From Ptiloglossa arizonensis (lineage: Eukaryota; Arthropoda; Insecta; Hymenoptera; Colletidae), in assembly GCF_051014685.1 (NCBI RefSeq), contig NW_027478401.1, positions 1,488,001 through 1,552,000 on the forward strand: a stretch of 64,000 nt of DNA, read 5' to 3'. The translations under genes were made by a program, and so were the position numbers. This document shows positions 15,000-28,700 of this stretch, one piece after another (positions within the stretch are counted from its first letter, which is position 1; each line of letters opens with the position of its first letter). The notes below the pieces were generated by a model. That model was not told where the DNA came from. It saw nothing but the letters and a program-made list of their open reading frames with translations, and did no database searches.

Positions 15000-17900
15000 A
15001 ACGGAGAAACGGAGAAATAAATGGAGAAACGAAGAAATAAACCGAGAAACGGAGAAAGAAACGGAGAAACGAAGAATGAACGGGGGAAAGAAGAGAGAAA
15101 CGGAGAAACGAAGAAAGAAACGGAGAAACGAACAAAGAAACGGAGAAACGATGAAAGAATAGGAGAAACGAACAAAGAAACGGAGAAACGAACAAAGAAA
15201 CGGAGAAACGAAGAAAGAGACGGAGAAACGGAGAAACGAAGAAAGAAAAGGAGAAACGAAGGAAAAAACGGAGAAGCGAACAAAGAAACGGAGAAACGAA
15301 GAAAGAAACGGAGAAACGAAGAAGGAAACGGAGAAATAAATGGAGAAACGAAGATATAAACGGAGAAACGAAGAAAGAAACGGAGAAACGAAGCTAGAAA
15401 CGGAGTAACGAAGAAACGAACAATGAAACGGAGAAACGAAGAAAGAAACGGAGAAACGAACAAATAATCGGAGAAACGAAGAAAGAAACGGAGAAACGAA
15501 GAAAGAAACGCAGAAACGAAGAAAGAAACGGAGATACGAAGAAGAAAACGCAGAAACGAACAAAGAAACGGAGAACCGAAGGAAGAGACGGAGAAATAAA
15601 TGGAGAAACGAACAGATAAACGGAGAAACGAACAAGGAAACGGAGAAACGAAGAAAGAAACGGAGAAGCGAAGAAAGAAACGGAGAAACGAAGAACGAAG
15701 CGGAGAAACGAAGAAAGAAACGGAGAAACGAAGAAAGAAACGGAGAAATGAAGAACGAAACGGAGAAACGAAGAAAGGAACGGAGATACGAACAAAGAAA
15801 CGGAGAAACGAACAAAGAAACGGAGAAACGGAGGAAGAAACGTAGGAACCAAAAAATAATCGGAGAAACGAAGAAACAAACGGAGAAACGAAGAAAGAAA
15901 CGGAGAAACTAAGAAAGAAACGGAGATACGATGAAAGGAATGGAGAAACGATCAAAGAAACGGAGAAACGAAGAAAGAAACGGAGAAACGGAGAAATAAA
16001 TGGAGAAACGAAGAAATAAACCGAGAAACGGAGAAAGAAACGGAGAAACGAAGAAGGAAACAGAGAAACGAACAAAGAAACGCAGAAACGAAGAATGAAC
16101 GGGGGAAACAAGAAAGAAACGGAGAAACGAAGAAAGAAACGGAGAAACGAACAAAGAAACGGAGAAACGAACAAAGAAACGGAGAAACGAACAAAGAAAC
16201 GGAGAAACGAACAATGAAACGGAGAAACGAACAAAGAAACGGAGAAACGGAGAAAGAAACGGAGAAACGAATAATGAAACGGAGAAACGACGAAAGAAAC
16301 GGAGAAACGAAGAAAGAAACGGAGAAACGAACAAATAATCGGAGAAACGAAGAAAGAAACGGAGAAACGAAGAAAGAAACGAAGAAGCGAAGAAAGAAAC
16401 GGAGAAACGAAGAAGGAAACGGAAAAACGAACAAAGAAACGGAGAAACGAAGGAAGAAACGGAGGAACGGATAAATAAATGGAGAAACGAAGAAATAAAC
16501 GGAGAAACGAAGAATGAAACGGAGAAACGAAGAAAGAAACGGAGAAACGAAGAAAGAAACGGAGAAACGAAGAAAGAAACGGAGAAATAAATGGAGGAAC
16601 GTAGAAATAAACCGAGAAACGGAAAAAGAATCGGAGAAACGAATAATGAAACGGAGAAACGAACAAAGAAACGGAGAAACGAACAAAAAAACAGAGAAAC
16701 GAACAATGAAACGCAGAAACGAAGAATGAAACGGGGAAACGAAGAAGTAAACGGAGAAACTGAGAAAGAAACGGAGAAACGACGAAACGATGAAAGAAAT
16801 GGAGAAACGAACAAAGAAACGGAGAAACGAAGAAAGAAACGGAGAAACGAACAAAGAAACGGAGAAACGAAGAAAGAAACGGAGAAACGAACAAAGAAAC
16901 GGAGAAACGAAGAAAGAAACGGAGAAGCGAAGAAAGAAACGGAGAAACGAAGAAAAAAACGGAGTAACGAAGAAAGAAACGGAGAAACGAACAAAGAAAC
17001 GGAGAAACGAAGAAAGAAACGAAGAAAGAAACGGAGAAATAAATGGAGAAACGAAGAACTAAACCGAGAAACGGAAAAAGAAACGGAGAAACGAACAAAG
17101 AAACGGAGAAACGAAAAAAGAAACGGAGAAACGAACAAAGAAACGGAGAAACGAACAAAGAAACGGAGAAACGAAGAAAGAAACGGAGAAACGAACAAAG
17201 AAACGGAGAAACGAACAAAGAAACGGAGAAACGAACAAAGAAACGGAGAAACGAACAATGAAACGAAGACACGGAGAAAAAAATGGAGAAAAGAACGAAG
17301 AAACGGAGAAACGAACAAAGAAACGGAGAAACGGAGAAATAAATGGAGAAACGGAGAAAGAATCGGAGAAACGAAGAAACGGAGAAATAAATGGGGAAAT
17401 GAAGAAATAAACGGAGAAACGAACAAAGAAACGGAGAAGCGAAGAAAGAAACGAAGAAACGAAGAATGAAACGGAGAAACGGAGAAATAAATGGAGAAAC
17501 GAAGATATAAACGGAGAAATGAAGAAAGAAACGGAGAAACGGAGAAACGAAGAAAGAAACGGAGAAACGAAGCAAGTAGCGGAGTAACATTGAAAGAAAC
17601 GATGAAACGAAGAAAGAAACGGAGAATCGGAGAAATAAATGGAGAAACGAAGAAAGAATCGGAGTAACGAAGAAAGAAACGAAGAAACGAAGAAAGAAAC
17701 GGAGAATCGGAGAAATAAATGGAGAAACGAAGAGATAAACCGAAAAACGGAGAAAGAAACGGAGAAACGAACAAAGAAACGGAGAAACGAAGAATGAAAC
17801 GGAGAAACGAAGAAAGAAACGGAGAAACGAACAAAGAAACCGAGAAGCGAAGACAGAAACGGAGAAACGAAGAAAGAAACGAAGAAACGAAGAAAGAAAC

Positions 17901-20900
17901 GGAGAATCGGAGAAATAAATGGATAAACGAAGAAATAAACCGAAAAATGGAGAAAGAAACGGAGAAACGAAGAAAGAAACGGAGAAACGGAGAAATAAAT
18001 GGAGAAACGAAGAAATAAACCGAGAAGCGGAGAAAGAAACGGAGAAAAGGAAGAAGGAAACAGAGAAACAAACAAGGAAACGCAGAAACGAAGAATGAAC
18101 GGGGGAAACAAGAAAGAAACGGAGAAACGAAGAAAGAAACGGAGAATCGAACAAAGAAACGGAGAAACGAACAAAGAAACGGAGAAACGAACAAAGATAC
18201 GGAGAAACGAACAATGAAACGGAGAAACGAACAAAGAAACGGAGAAACGAACAAAGAAACGAAGACACAGAGAAAAAAATGGAGAAACGAACGAAGAAAC
18301 GGAGAAACGAACAAAGAAACGGAGAAACGGAGAAATAAATGGAGAAACGGATGAAGAAACGGAGAAATAAATGGAGAAACGGATGAAGAAACGGAGAAAC
18401 GAAGAAACGGAGAAATAAATGGAGAAATGCAGAAATAAACGGAGAACCGGACAAAGAAACGGAGAAACGAAGAAAGAAACGGAGAAATAAATGGAGAAAC
18501 GAAGATATAAACGGAGAAACGAAGAAAGAAACGGAGAAACGAAGAAACGATGAAAGAAATGGAGAAACGAACAAAGAAACGGAGAAACGAAGAAAGAAAC
18601 GGAGAAACGGAGAAATAAATGGAGAAACGAAGAAATAAACCGAGAAACGGAGAAAGAAACGGAGAAACGAAGAATGAACGGGGGAAAGAAGAGAGAAACG
18701 GAGAAACGAAGAAAGAAACGGAGAAACGAACAATGAAACGGAGAAACGATGAAAGATTAGGAGAAACGAACAAAGAAACGGAGAAACGAACAAAGAAACG
18801 GAGAAACGAAGATAGAGACGGAGAAACGGAGAAACGAAGAAAGAAAAGGAGAAACGAAGGAAAAAACGGAGAAGCGAACAAAGAAACGGAGAAACGAAGA
18901 AAGAAACGGAGAAACGAAGAAGGAAACGGAGAAACGGAGAAATAAATGGAGAAACGAAGATATAAACGGAGAAACGAAGAAAGAAACGGAGAAACGAAGA
19001 AAGAAACGGAGAAACGAAGCAAGAAGCGGAGTAACATTGAAAGAAACGATGAAACGAAGAAAGAAACGGAGAAACGAAGAAAGAAACGGAGAATCGGAGA
19101 AATAAATGGAGAAACGAAGAAAGAAACGGAGTAACGAAGAAAGAAACGAAGAAACGAAGAAAGAAACGGAGAATCGGAGAAATAAATGGAGAAACGAAGA
19201 AATAAACCGAAAAAAGGAGAAAGAAACGGAGAAACGAACAAAGAAACGGAGAAACGAAGAAAGAAACGGAGAAGCGAAGAAAGAAACGGAGAAACGAAGA
19301 AAGAAACGGAGAATCGGAGAAATAAATGGAGAAACGAAGAAATAAACCGAAAAAAGGAGAAAGAAACGGAGAAACGAACAAAGAAACGGAGAAACGAACA
19401 AAGAAACGGAGAAACGAACAAAGAAACGGAGAAACGAACAATGAAACGAAGACACGGAGAAAAAAATGGAGAAAAGAACGAAGAAACGGAGAAACGAACA
19501 AAGAAACGGAGAAACGGAGAAATAAATGGAGAAACGAACAAAGAAACGGAGAAACGAACAAAGAAACGGAGAAACGAACAAAGAAACGGAGAAACGAACA
19601 ATGAAACGAAGACACGGAGAAAAAAATGGAGAAAAGAACGAAGAAACGGAGAAACGAACAAAGAAACGGAGAAACGGAGAAATAAATGGAGAAACGGAGA
19701 AAGAAACGGAGAAACGAAGAAACGGAGAAATAAATGGGGAAATGAAGAAATAAACGGAGCAACGAACAAAGAAACAGAGAAACGAAGAATGAAACGGAGA
19801 AACGAAGAAAGAAACGGAGAAACGAACAAAGAAACGGAGAAACGAAGAAAGAGACGGAGAAACGGAGAAACGAAGAAAGAAAAGGAGAAACGAAGGAAAA
19901 AACGGAGAAGCGAACAAAGAAACGGAGAAACGAAGAAAGAAACGGAGAAACGAAGAAGGAAACGGAGAAACGGAGAAATAAATGGAGAAACGAAGATATA
20001 AACGGAGAAACGAAGAAAGAAACGGAGAAACGAAGAAAGACACGGAGAAACGAAGCAAGAAGCGGAGTAACATTGAAAGAAACGATGAAACGAAGAAAGA
20101 AACGGAGAAACGAAGAAAGAAACGGAGAATCGGAGAAATAAATAGAGAAACGAAGAAAGAAACGGAGTAACGAAGAAAGAAACGAAGAAACGAAGAAAGA
20201 AACGGAGAATCGGAGAAATAAATGGAGAAACGAAGAAATAAACCGAAAAAAGGAGAAAGAAACGGAGAAACGAACAAAGAAACGGAGAAACGAAGAAAGA
20301 AACGGAGAAGCGAAGAAAGAAACGGAGAAACGAAGAAAGAAACGGAGTAACGAAGAAAGAAACGGAGAAACGAACAAAGAAACGGAGAAACGAAGAAAGA
20401 AACGAAGAAAGAAACGGAGAAATAAATGGAGAAACGAAGAACTAAACCGAGAAACGGAAAAAGAAACGGAGAAACGAACAAAGAAACGGAGAAACGAAAA
20501 AAGAAACGGAGAAACGAACAAAGAAACGGAGAAACGAACAAAGAAACGGAGAAACGAACAAAGAAACGGAGAAACGAACAAAGAAACGGAGAAACGAACA
20601 AAGAAACGGAGAAACGGACAAAGAAACGGAGAAACGAACAATGAAACGAAGACACGGAGAAAAAAATGGAGAAAAGAACGAAGAAACGGAGAAACGGAGA
20701 AACGAACAAAGAAACGGAGAAACGGAGAAATAAATGGAGAAACGGAGAAAGAATCGGAGAAACGAAGAAACGGAGAAATAAATGGGGAAATGAAGAAATA
20801 AACGGAGAAACGAACAAAGAAACGGAGAAGCGAAGAAAGAAACGAAGAAACGAAGAATGAAACGGAGAAACGGAGAAATAAATGGAGAAACGAAGATATA

Positions 20901-23900
20901 AACGGAGAAATGAAGAAAGAAACGGAGAAACGGAGAAACGAAGAAAGAAACGGAGAAACGAAGCAAGTAGCGGAGTAACATTGAAAGAAACGATGAAACG
21001 AAGAAAGAAACGGAGAATCGGAGAAATAAATGGAGAAACGAAGAAAGAATCGGAGTAACGAAGAAAGAAACGAAGAAACGAAGAAAGAAACGGAGAATCA
21101 GAGAAATAAATGGAGAAACGAAGAGATAAACCGAAAAACGGAGAAAGAAACGGAGAAACGAACAAAGAAACGGAGAAACGAAGAATGAAACGGAGAAACG
21201 AAGAAAGAAACGGAGAAACGAACAAAGAAACCGAGAAGCGAAGACAGAAACGGAGAAACGAAGAAAGAAACGAAGAAACGAAGAAAGAAACGGAGAATCG
21301 GAGAAATAAATGGATAAACGAAGAAATAAACCGAAAAAAGGAGAAAGAAACGGAGAAACGAAGAAAGAAACGGAGAAACGGAGAAATAAATGGAGAAACG
21401 AAGAAATAAACCGAGAAACGGAGAAAGAAACGGAGAAAAGGAAGAAGGAAACAGAGAAACAAACAAGGAAACGCAGAAACGAAGAATGAACGGGGGAAAC
21501 AAGGAAGAAACGGAGAAACGAAGAAAGAAACGGAGAATCGAACAAAGAAACGGAGAAACGAACAAAGAAACGAAGAAACGAACAAAGATACGGAGAAACG
21601 AACAATGAAACGGAGAAACGAACAAAGAAACGGAGAAACGAACAAAGAAACGAAGACACAGAGAAAAAAATGGAGAAACGAACGAAGAAACGGAGAAACG
21701 AACAAAGAAACGGAGAAACGGAGAAATAAATGGAGAAACGGATGAAGAAACGGAGAAATAAATGGAGAAACGGATGAAGAAACGGAGAAACGAAGAAACG
21801 GAGAAATAAATGGAGAAATGCAGAAATAAACGGAGAACCGGACAAAGAAACGGAGAAACGAAGAAAGAAACGGAGAAATAAATGGAGAAACGAAGATATA
21901 AACGGAGAAACGAAGAAAGAAACGGAGAAACGAAGAAACGATGAAAGAAATGGAGAAACGAACAAAGAAACGGAGAAACGAAGAAAGAAACGGAGAAACG
22001 GAGAAATAAATGGAGAAACGAAGAAATAAACCGAGAAACGGAGAAAGAAACGGAGAAACGAAGAATGAACGGGGGAAAGAAGAGAGAAACGGAGAAACGA
22101 AGAAAGAAACGGAGAAACGAACAATGAAACGGAGAAACGATGAAAGATTAGGAGAAACGAACAAAGAAACGGAGAAACGAACAAAGAAACGGAGAAACGA
22201 AGATAGAGACGGAGAAACGGAGAAACGAAGGAAAAAACGGAGAAGCGAACAAAGAAACGGAGAAACGAAGAAAGAAACGGAGAAACGAAGCAAGTAGCGG
22301 AGTAACATTGAAAGAAACGATGAAACGAAGAAAGAAACGGAGAATCGGAGAAATAAATGGAGAAACGAAGAAAGAATCGGAGTAACGAAGAAAGAAACGA
22401 AGAAACGAAGAAAGAAACGGAGAATCGGAGAAATAAATGGAGAAACGAAGAGATAAACCGAAAAACGGAGAAAGAAACGGAGAAACGAACAAAGAAACGG
22501 AGAAACGAAGAATGAAACGGAGAAACGAAGAAAGAAACGGAGAAACGAACAAAGAAACCGAGAAGCGAAGACAGAAACGGAGAAACGAAGAAAGAAACGA
22601 AGAAACGAAGAAAGAAACGGAGAATCGGAGAAATAAATGGATAAACGAAGAAATAAACCGAAAAAAGGAGAAAGAAACGGAGAAACGAAGAAAGAAACGG
22701 AGAAACGGAGAAATAAATGGAGAAACGAAGAAATAAACCGAGAAACGGAGAAAGAAACGGAGAAAAGGAAGAAGGAAACAGAGAAACAAACAAGGAAACG
22801 CAGAAACGAAGAATGAACGGGGGAAACAAGGAAGAAACGGAGAAACGAAGAAAGAAACGGAGAATCGAACAAAGAAACGGAGAAACGAACAAAGAAACGA
22901 AGAAACGAACAAAGATACGGAGAAACGAACAATGAAACGGAGAAACGAACAAAGAAACGGAGAAACGAACAAAGAAACGAAGACACAGAGAAAAAAATGG
23001 AGAAACGAACGAAGAAACGGAGAAACGAACAAAGAAACGGAGAAACGGAGAAATAAATGGAGAAACGGATGAAGAAACGGAGAAATAAATGGAGAAACGG
23101 ATGAAGAAACGGAGAAACGAAGAAACGGAGAAATAAATGGAGAAATGCAGAAATAAACGGAGAACCGGACAAAGAAACGGAGAAACGAAGAAAGAAACGG
23201 AGAAATAAATGGAGAAACGAAGATATAAACGGAGAAACGAAGAAAGAAACGGAGAGAAACGAAGAAGAAACGATGAAAGAAATGGAGAAACGAACAAAGA
23301 AACGGAGAAACGAAGAAAGAAACGGAGAAACGGAGAAATAAATGGAGAAACGAAGAAATAAACCGAGAAACGGAGAAAGAAACGGAGAAACGAAGAATGA
23401 ACGGGGGAAAGAAGAGAGAAACGGAGAAACGAAGAAAGAAACGGAGAAACGAACAATGAAACGGAGAAACGATGAAAGATTAGGAGAAACGAACAAAGAA
23501 ACGGAGAAACGAACAAAGAAACGGAGAAACGAACAAAGAAACGGAGAAACGAAGATAGAGACGGAGAAACGGAGAAACGAAGGAAAAAACGGAGAAGCGA
23601 ACAAAGAAACGGAGAAACGAAGAAAGAAACGGAGAAACGAAGAAGGAAACGGAGAAACGGAGAAATAAATGGAGAAACGAAGATATAAACGGAGAAACGA
23701 AGAAAGAAACGGAGAAACGAAGAAAGAAACGGAGAAACGAAGCAAGAAGCGGAGTAACATTGAAAGAAACGATGAAACGAAGAAAGAAACGGAGAAACGA
23801 AGAAAGAAACGGAGAATCGGAGAAATAAATGGAGAAACGAAGAAAGAAACGGAGTAACGAAGAAAGAAACGAAGAAACGAAGAAAGAAACGGAGAATCGG

Positions 23901-26900
23901 AGAAATAAATGGAGAAACGAAGAAATAAACCGAAAAAAGGAGAAAGAAACGGAGAAACGACCAAAGAAACGGAGAAAACGAACAAAGAAACGGAGAAACG
24001 AACAAAGAAACGGAGAAACGAACAATGAAACGAAGACACGGAGAAAAAAATGGAGAAAAGAACGAAGAAACGGAGAAACGAACAAAGAAACGGAGAAACG
24101 GAGAAATAAATGGAGAAACGAACAAAGAAACGGAGAAACGAACAAAGAAACGGAGAAACGAACAAAGAAACGGAGAAACGAACAATGAAACGAAGACACG
24201 GAGAAAAAAATGGAGAAAAGAACGAAGAAACGGAGAAACGAACAAAGAAACGGAGAAACGGAGAAATAAATGGAGAAACGGAGAAAGAAACGGAGAAACG
24301 AAGAAACGGAGAAATAAATGGGGAAATGAAGAAATAAACGGAGCAACGAACAAAGAAACGGAGAAACGAAGAATGAAACGGAGAAACGAAGAAAGAAACG
24401 GAGAAACGAACAAAGAAACGGAGAAACGAAGAAAGAGACGGAGAAACGGAGAAACGAAGAAAGAAAAGGAGAAACGAAGGAAAAAACGGAGAAGCGAACA
24501 AAGAAACGGAGAAACGAAGAAAGAAACGGAGAAACGAAGAAGGAAACGGAGAAACGGAGAAATAAATGGAGAAACGAAGATATAAACGGAGAAACGAAGA
24601 AAGAAACGGAGAAACGAAGAAAGACACGGAGAAACGAAGCAAGAAGCGGAGTAACATTGAAAGAAACGATGAAACGAAGAAAGAAACGGAGAAACGAAGA
24701 AAGAAACGGAGAATCGGAGAAATAAATAGAGAAACGAAGAAAGAAACGGAGTAACGAAGAAAGAAACGAAGAAACGAAGAAAGAAACGGAGAATCGGAGA
24801 AATAAATGGAGAAACGAAGAAATAAACCGAAAAAAGGAGAAAGAAACGGAGAAACGAACAAAGAAACGGAGAAACGAAGAAAGAAACGGAGAAGCGAAGA
24901 AAGAAACGGAGAAACGAAGAAAGAAACGGAGTAACGAAGAAAGAAACGGAGAAACGAACAAAGAAACGGAGAAACGAACAAAGAAACGAAGAAAGAAACG
25001 GAGAAATAAATGGAGAAACGAAGAACTAAACCGAGAAACGGAAAAAGAAACGGAGAAACGAACAAAGAAACGGAGAAACGAAAAAAGAAACGGAGAAACG
25101 AACAAAGAAACGGAGAAACGAACAAAGAAACGGAGAAACGAACAAAGAAACGGAGAAACGAACAAAGAAACGGAGAAACGAACAAAGAAACGGAGAAACG
25201 AACAAAGAAACGGAGAAACGAACAATGAAACGAAGACACGGAGAAAAAAATGGAGAAAAGAACGAAGAAACGGAGAAACGAACAAAGAAACGGAGAAACG
25301 GAGAAATAAATGGAGAAACGGAGAAAGAAACGGAGAAACGAAGAAACGGAGAAATAAATGGGGAAATGAAGAAATAAACGGAGAAACGAACAAAGAAACG
25401 GAGAAACGAACAAAGAAACGGAGAAACGAAGAATGAAACGGAGAAACGAAGAAAGAAACGGAGAAACGAACAAAGAAACCGAGAAGCGAAGACAGAAACG
25501 GAGAAACGAAGAAAGAAACGAAGAAACGAAGAAAGAAACGGAGAATCGGAGAAATAAATGGATAAACGAAGAAATAAACCGAAAAAAGGAGAAAGAAACG
25601 GAGAAACGAAGAAAGAAACGGAGAAACGGAGAAATAAATGGAGAAACGAAGAAATAAACCGAGAAACGGAGAAAGAAACGGAGAAACGAAGAAGGAAACA
25701 GAGAAACGAACAAGGAAACCGAGAAGCGAAGACAGAAACGGAGAAACGAAGAAAGAAACGAAGAAACGAAGAAAGAAACGGAGAATCGGAGAAATAAATG
25801 GATAAACGAAGAAATAAACCGAAAAAAGGAGAAAGAAACGGAGAAACGAAGAAAGAAACGGAGAAACGGAGAAATAAATGGAGAAACGAAGAAATAAACC
25901 GAGAAACGGAGAAAGAAACGGAGAAACGAAGAAGGAAACAGAGAAACGAACAAGGAAACACAGAAACGAAGAATGAACGGGGGAAACAAGAAAGAAACGG
26001 AGAAACGAAGAAAGGAACGGAGAAACGAACAAAGAAACGGAGAAACGAACAAAGAAACGGAGAAACGAACAAAGATACGGAGAAACGAACAATGAAACGG
26101 AGAAACGAACAAAGAAACGGAGAAACGAACAAAGAAACGAAGACACAGAGAAAAAAATGGAGAAACGAACGAAGAAACGGAGAAACGAACAAAGAAACGG
26201 AGAAACGGAGAAATAAATGGAGAAACGGATAAAGAAACGGAGAAACGAAGAAACGGAGAAATAAATGGAGCAACGAAGATATAAACGGAGAAACGAAGAA
26301 AGAAACGTAGAAACGAAGAAACGATGAAAGAAATGGAGAAACGAACAAAGAAACGGAGAAACGAAGAAAGAAACGGAGAAACGGAGAAATAAATGGAGAA
26401 ACGAAGAAATAAACCGAGAAACGGAGAAAGAAACGGAGAAACGAAGAATGAACGGGGGAAACAAGAGAGAAACGGAGAAACGAAGAAAGAAACGGAGAAA
26501 CGAACAATGAAACGGAGAAACGATGAAAGATTAGGAGAAACGAACAAAGAAACGGAGAAACGAACAAAGAAACGGAGAAACGAAGAAAGAGACGGAGAAA
26601 CGGAGAAACGAAGAAAGAAATGGAGAAACGAACAAAGAAACGGAGAAACGAAGAAAGAAACGGAGAAACGGAGAAATAAATGGAGAAACGAAGAAATAAA
26701 CCGAGAAACGGAGAAAGAAACGGAGAAACGAAGAATGAACGGGGGAAACAAGAGAGAAACGGAGAAACGAAGAAAGAAACGGAGAAACGAACAATGAAAC
26801 GGAGAAACGATGAAAGATTAGGAGAAACGAACAAAGAAACGGAGAAACGAAGAAAGAAACTGAGAAACGAAGAAAGAAACGGAGAAACTAAGAAAGAAAA

Positions 26901-28700
26901 GGAGAAACGAAGGAAGAAATGGAGAAGCGAACAAAGAAACGGAGAAACGAAGAAAGAAACGGAGAAACGAAGAATGAAACCGAGAAACGGAGAAATAAAT
27001 GGAGAAACGAAGATATAAACGGAGAAATGAAGAAAGAAACGGAGAAGCGAAGAAAGAAACGGAGAAACGAAGAAAGAAACGGAGAAACGAAGAAAGAAAC
27101 TGAGAAACGAAGAAAGAAACGGAGAAACTAAGAAAGAAAAGGAGAAACGAAGGAAGAAATGGAGAAGCGAACAAAGAAACGGAGAAACGAAGAAAGAAAC
27201 GGAGAAACGAAGAATGAAACCGAGAAACGGAGAAATAAATGGAGAAACGAAGATATAAACGGAGAAATGAAGAAAGAAACGGAGAAACGAAGAAAGAAAC
27301 GGAGAAACGAACAAAGAAACGGAGAAATAAATGGAGAAACGAAGAAATAAACCGAGAAACGGAGAAAGAAACGGAGAAACGAACAAAGAAACGGAGAAAC
27401 GAACAAAGAAACGGAGAAACGAACAAAGAAACGGAGAAATGAAGAAAGAAACGGAGAAACGAAGAAAGAAACGGAGAAACGATCAAAGAAACGGAGAAAC
27501 GAAGAAAGAAACGGAGAAACGGAGAAAGAGACGGAGAAACAAAGAATGAAACGGAGAAATGAAAAAACGATGAAAGAAACGGAGAAACGAGGAAAGAAAC
27601 GGAGAAGCGAAGAAAGAAACGGAGAAACGAAGAATGAACGGGGGAAAGAAGAAAGAAACGGAGAAACGAAGAAAGAATCGGAGAAACGAACAAAGAAACG
27701 GAGAAACGAACCAAGAAACGGAGAAACGAAAAAAGAAACGGAGAAACGAACAATGAAACGGAGACACGGAGAAAAAAATGGAGAAAAGAACGAAGAAACA
27801 GAGAAACGAACAAAGAAACGGAGAAACGGAGAAATAAATGGAGAAACGGAGAAAGAAACGGAGAAACGAAGAAACGGAGAAATAAATGGGGAAATGAAGA
27901 AATAAACGGAGAAACGAACAAAGAAACGGAGAAACGAAGAAAGAAGCGGAGAAACGAAAAATGAAACGGAGAAACGGTGAAATAAATGGAGAAACGAAGG
28001 AAGAAATGGAGAAGCGAACAAAGAAACGGAGAAACGAAGAAAGAAACGGAGAAACGAAGAATGAAACCGAGAAACGGAGAAATAAATGGAGAAACGAAGA
28101 TATAAACGGAGAAATGAAGAAAGAAACGGAGAAACGAAGAAAGAAACGGAGAAACGAACAAAGATACGGAGAAATAAATGGAGAAACGAAGAAATAAACC
28201 GAGAAACGGAGAAAGAAACGGAGAAACGAACAAAGAAACGGAGAAACGAAGAAAGAAACGGAGAAACGAACAAAGAAACGGAGAAATGAAGAAAGAAACG
28301 GAGAAACGAAGAAAGAAACGGAGAAACGATCAAAGAAACGGAGAAACGAAGAAAGACACGGAGAAACGGAGAAAGAGACGGAGAAACAAAGAATGAAACG
28401 GAGAAATGAAAAAACGATGAAAGAAACGGAGAAACGAGGAAGGAAACGGAGAAGCGAAGAAAGAAACGGAGAAACGAAGAATGAACGGGGGAAAGAAGAA
28501 AGAAACGGAGAAACGAAGAAAGAATCGGAGAAACGAACCAAGAAACGGAGAAACGAAAAAAGAAACGGAGAAACGAACAATGAAACGGAGACACGGAAAA
28601 AAAATGAAGAAAAGAACGAAGAAACGGAGAAACGAACAAAGAAACGGAGAAACGGAGAAATAAATGGAGAAACGGAGAAAGAAACGGAGAAACGAAGAAA
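15000..28700 (+). repeat. Higher-order duplications marked by a GAACGGGGGAAA variant
   Basis: This part of the 20-bp array is marked by a distinctive unit containing GAACGGGGGAAA, seen near 15079, 16096, 18095, 18673, 21487, 22065, 22811, 23397, 25975, 26447, 26734, 27635 and 28485. Long segments repeat with shared variants: about 17040-18830 matches 20430-22220 (offset about 3391), 21110-22100 matches 22437-23430 (offset about 1327), 19526-20640 matches 24110-25225 (offset 4584), and 27331 onward matches 28178 onward (offset 847). Boundaries are approximate. Confidence 0.7.
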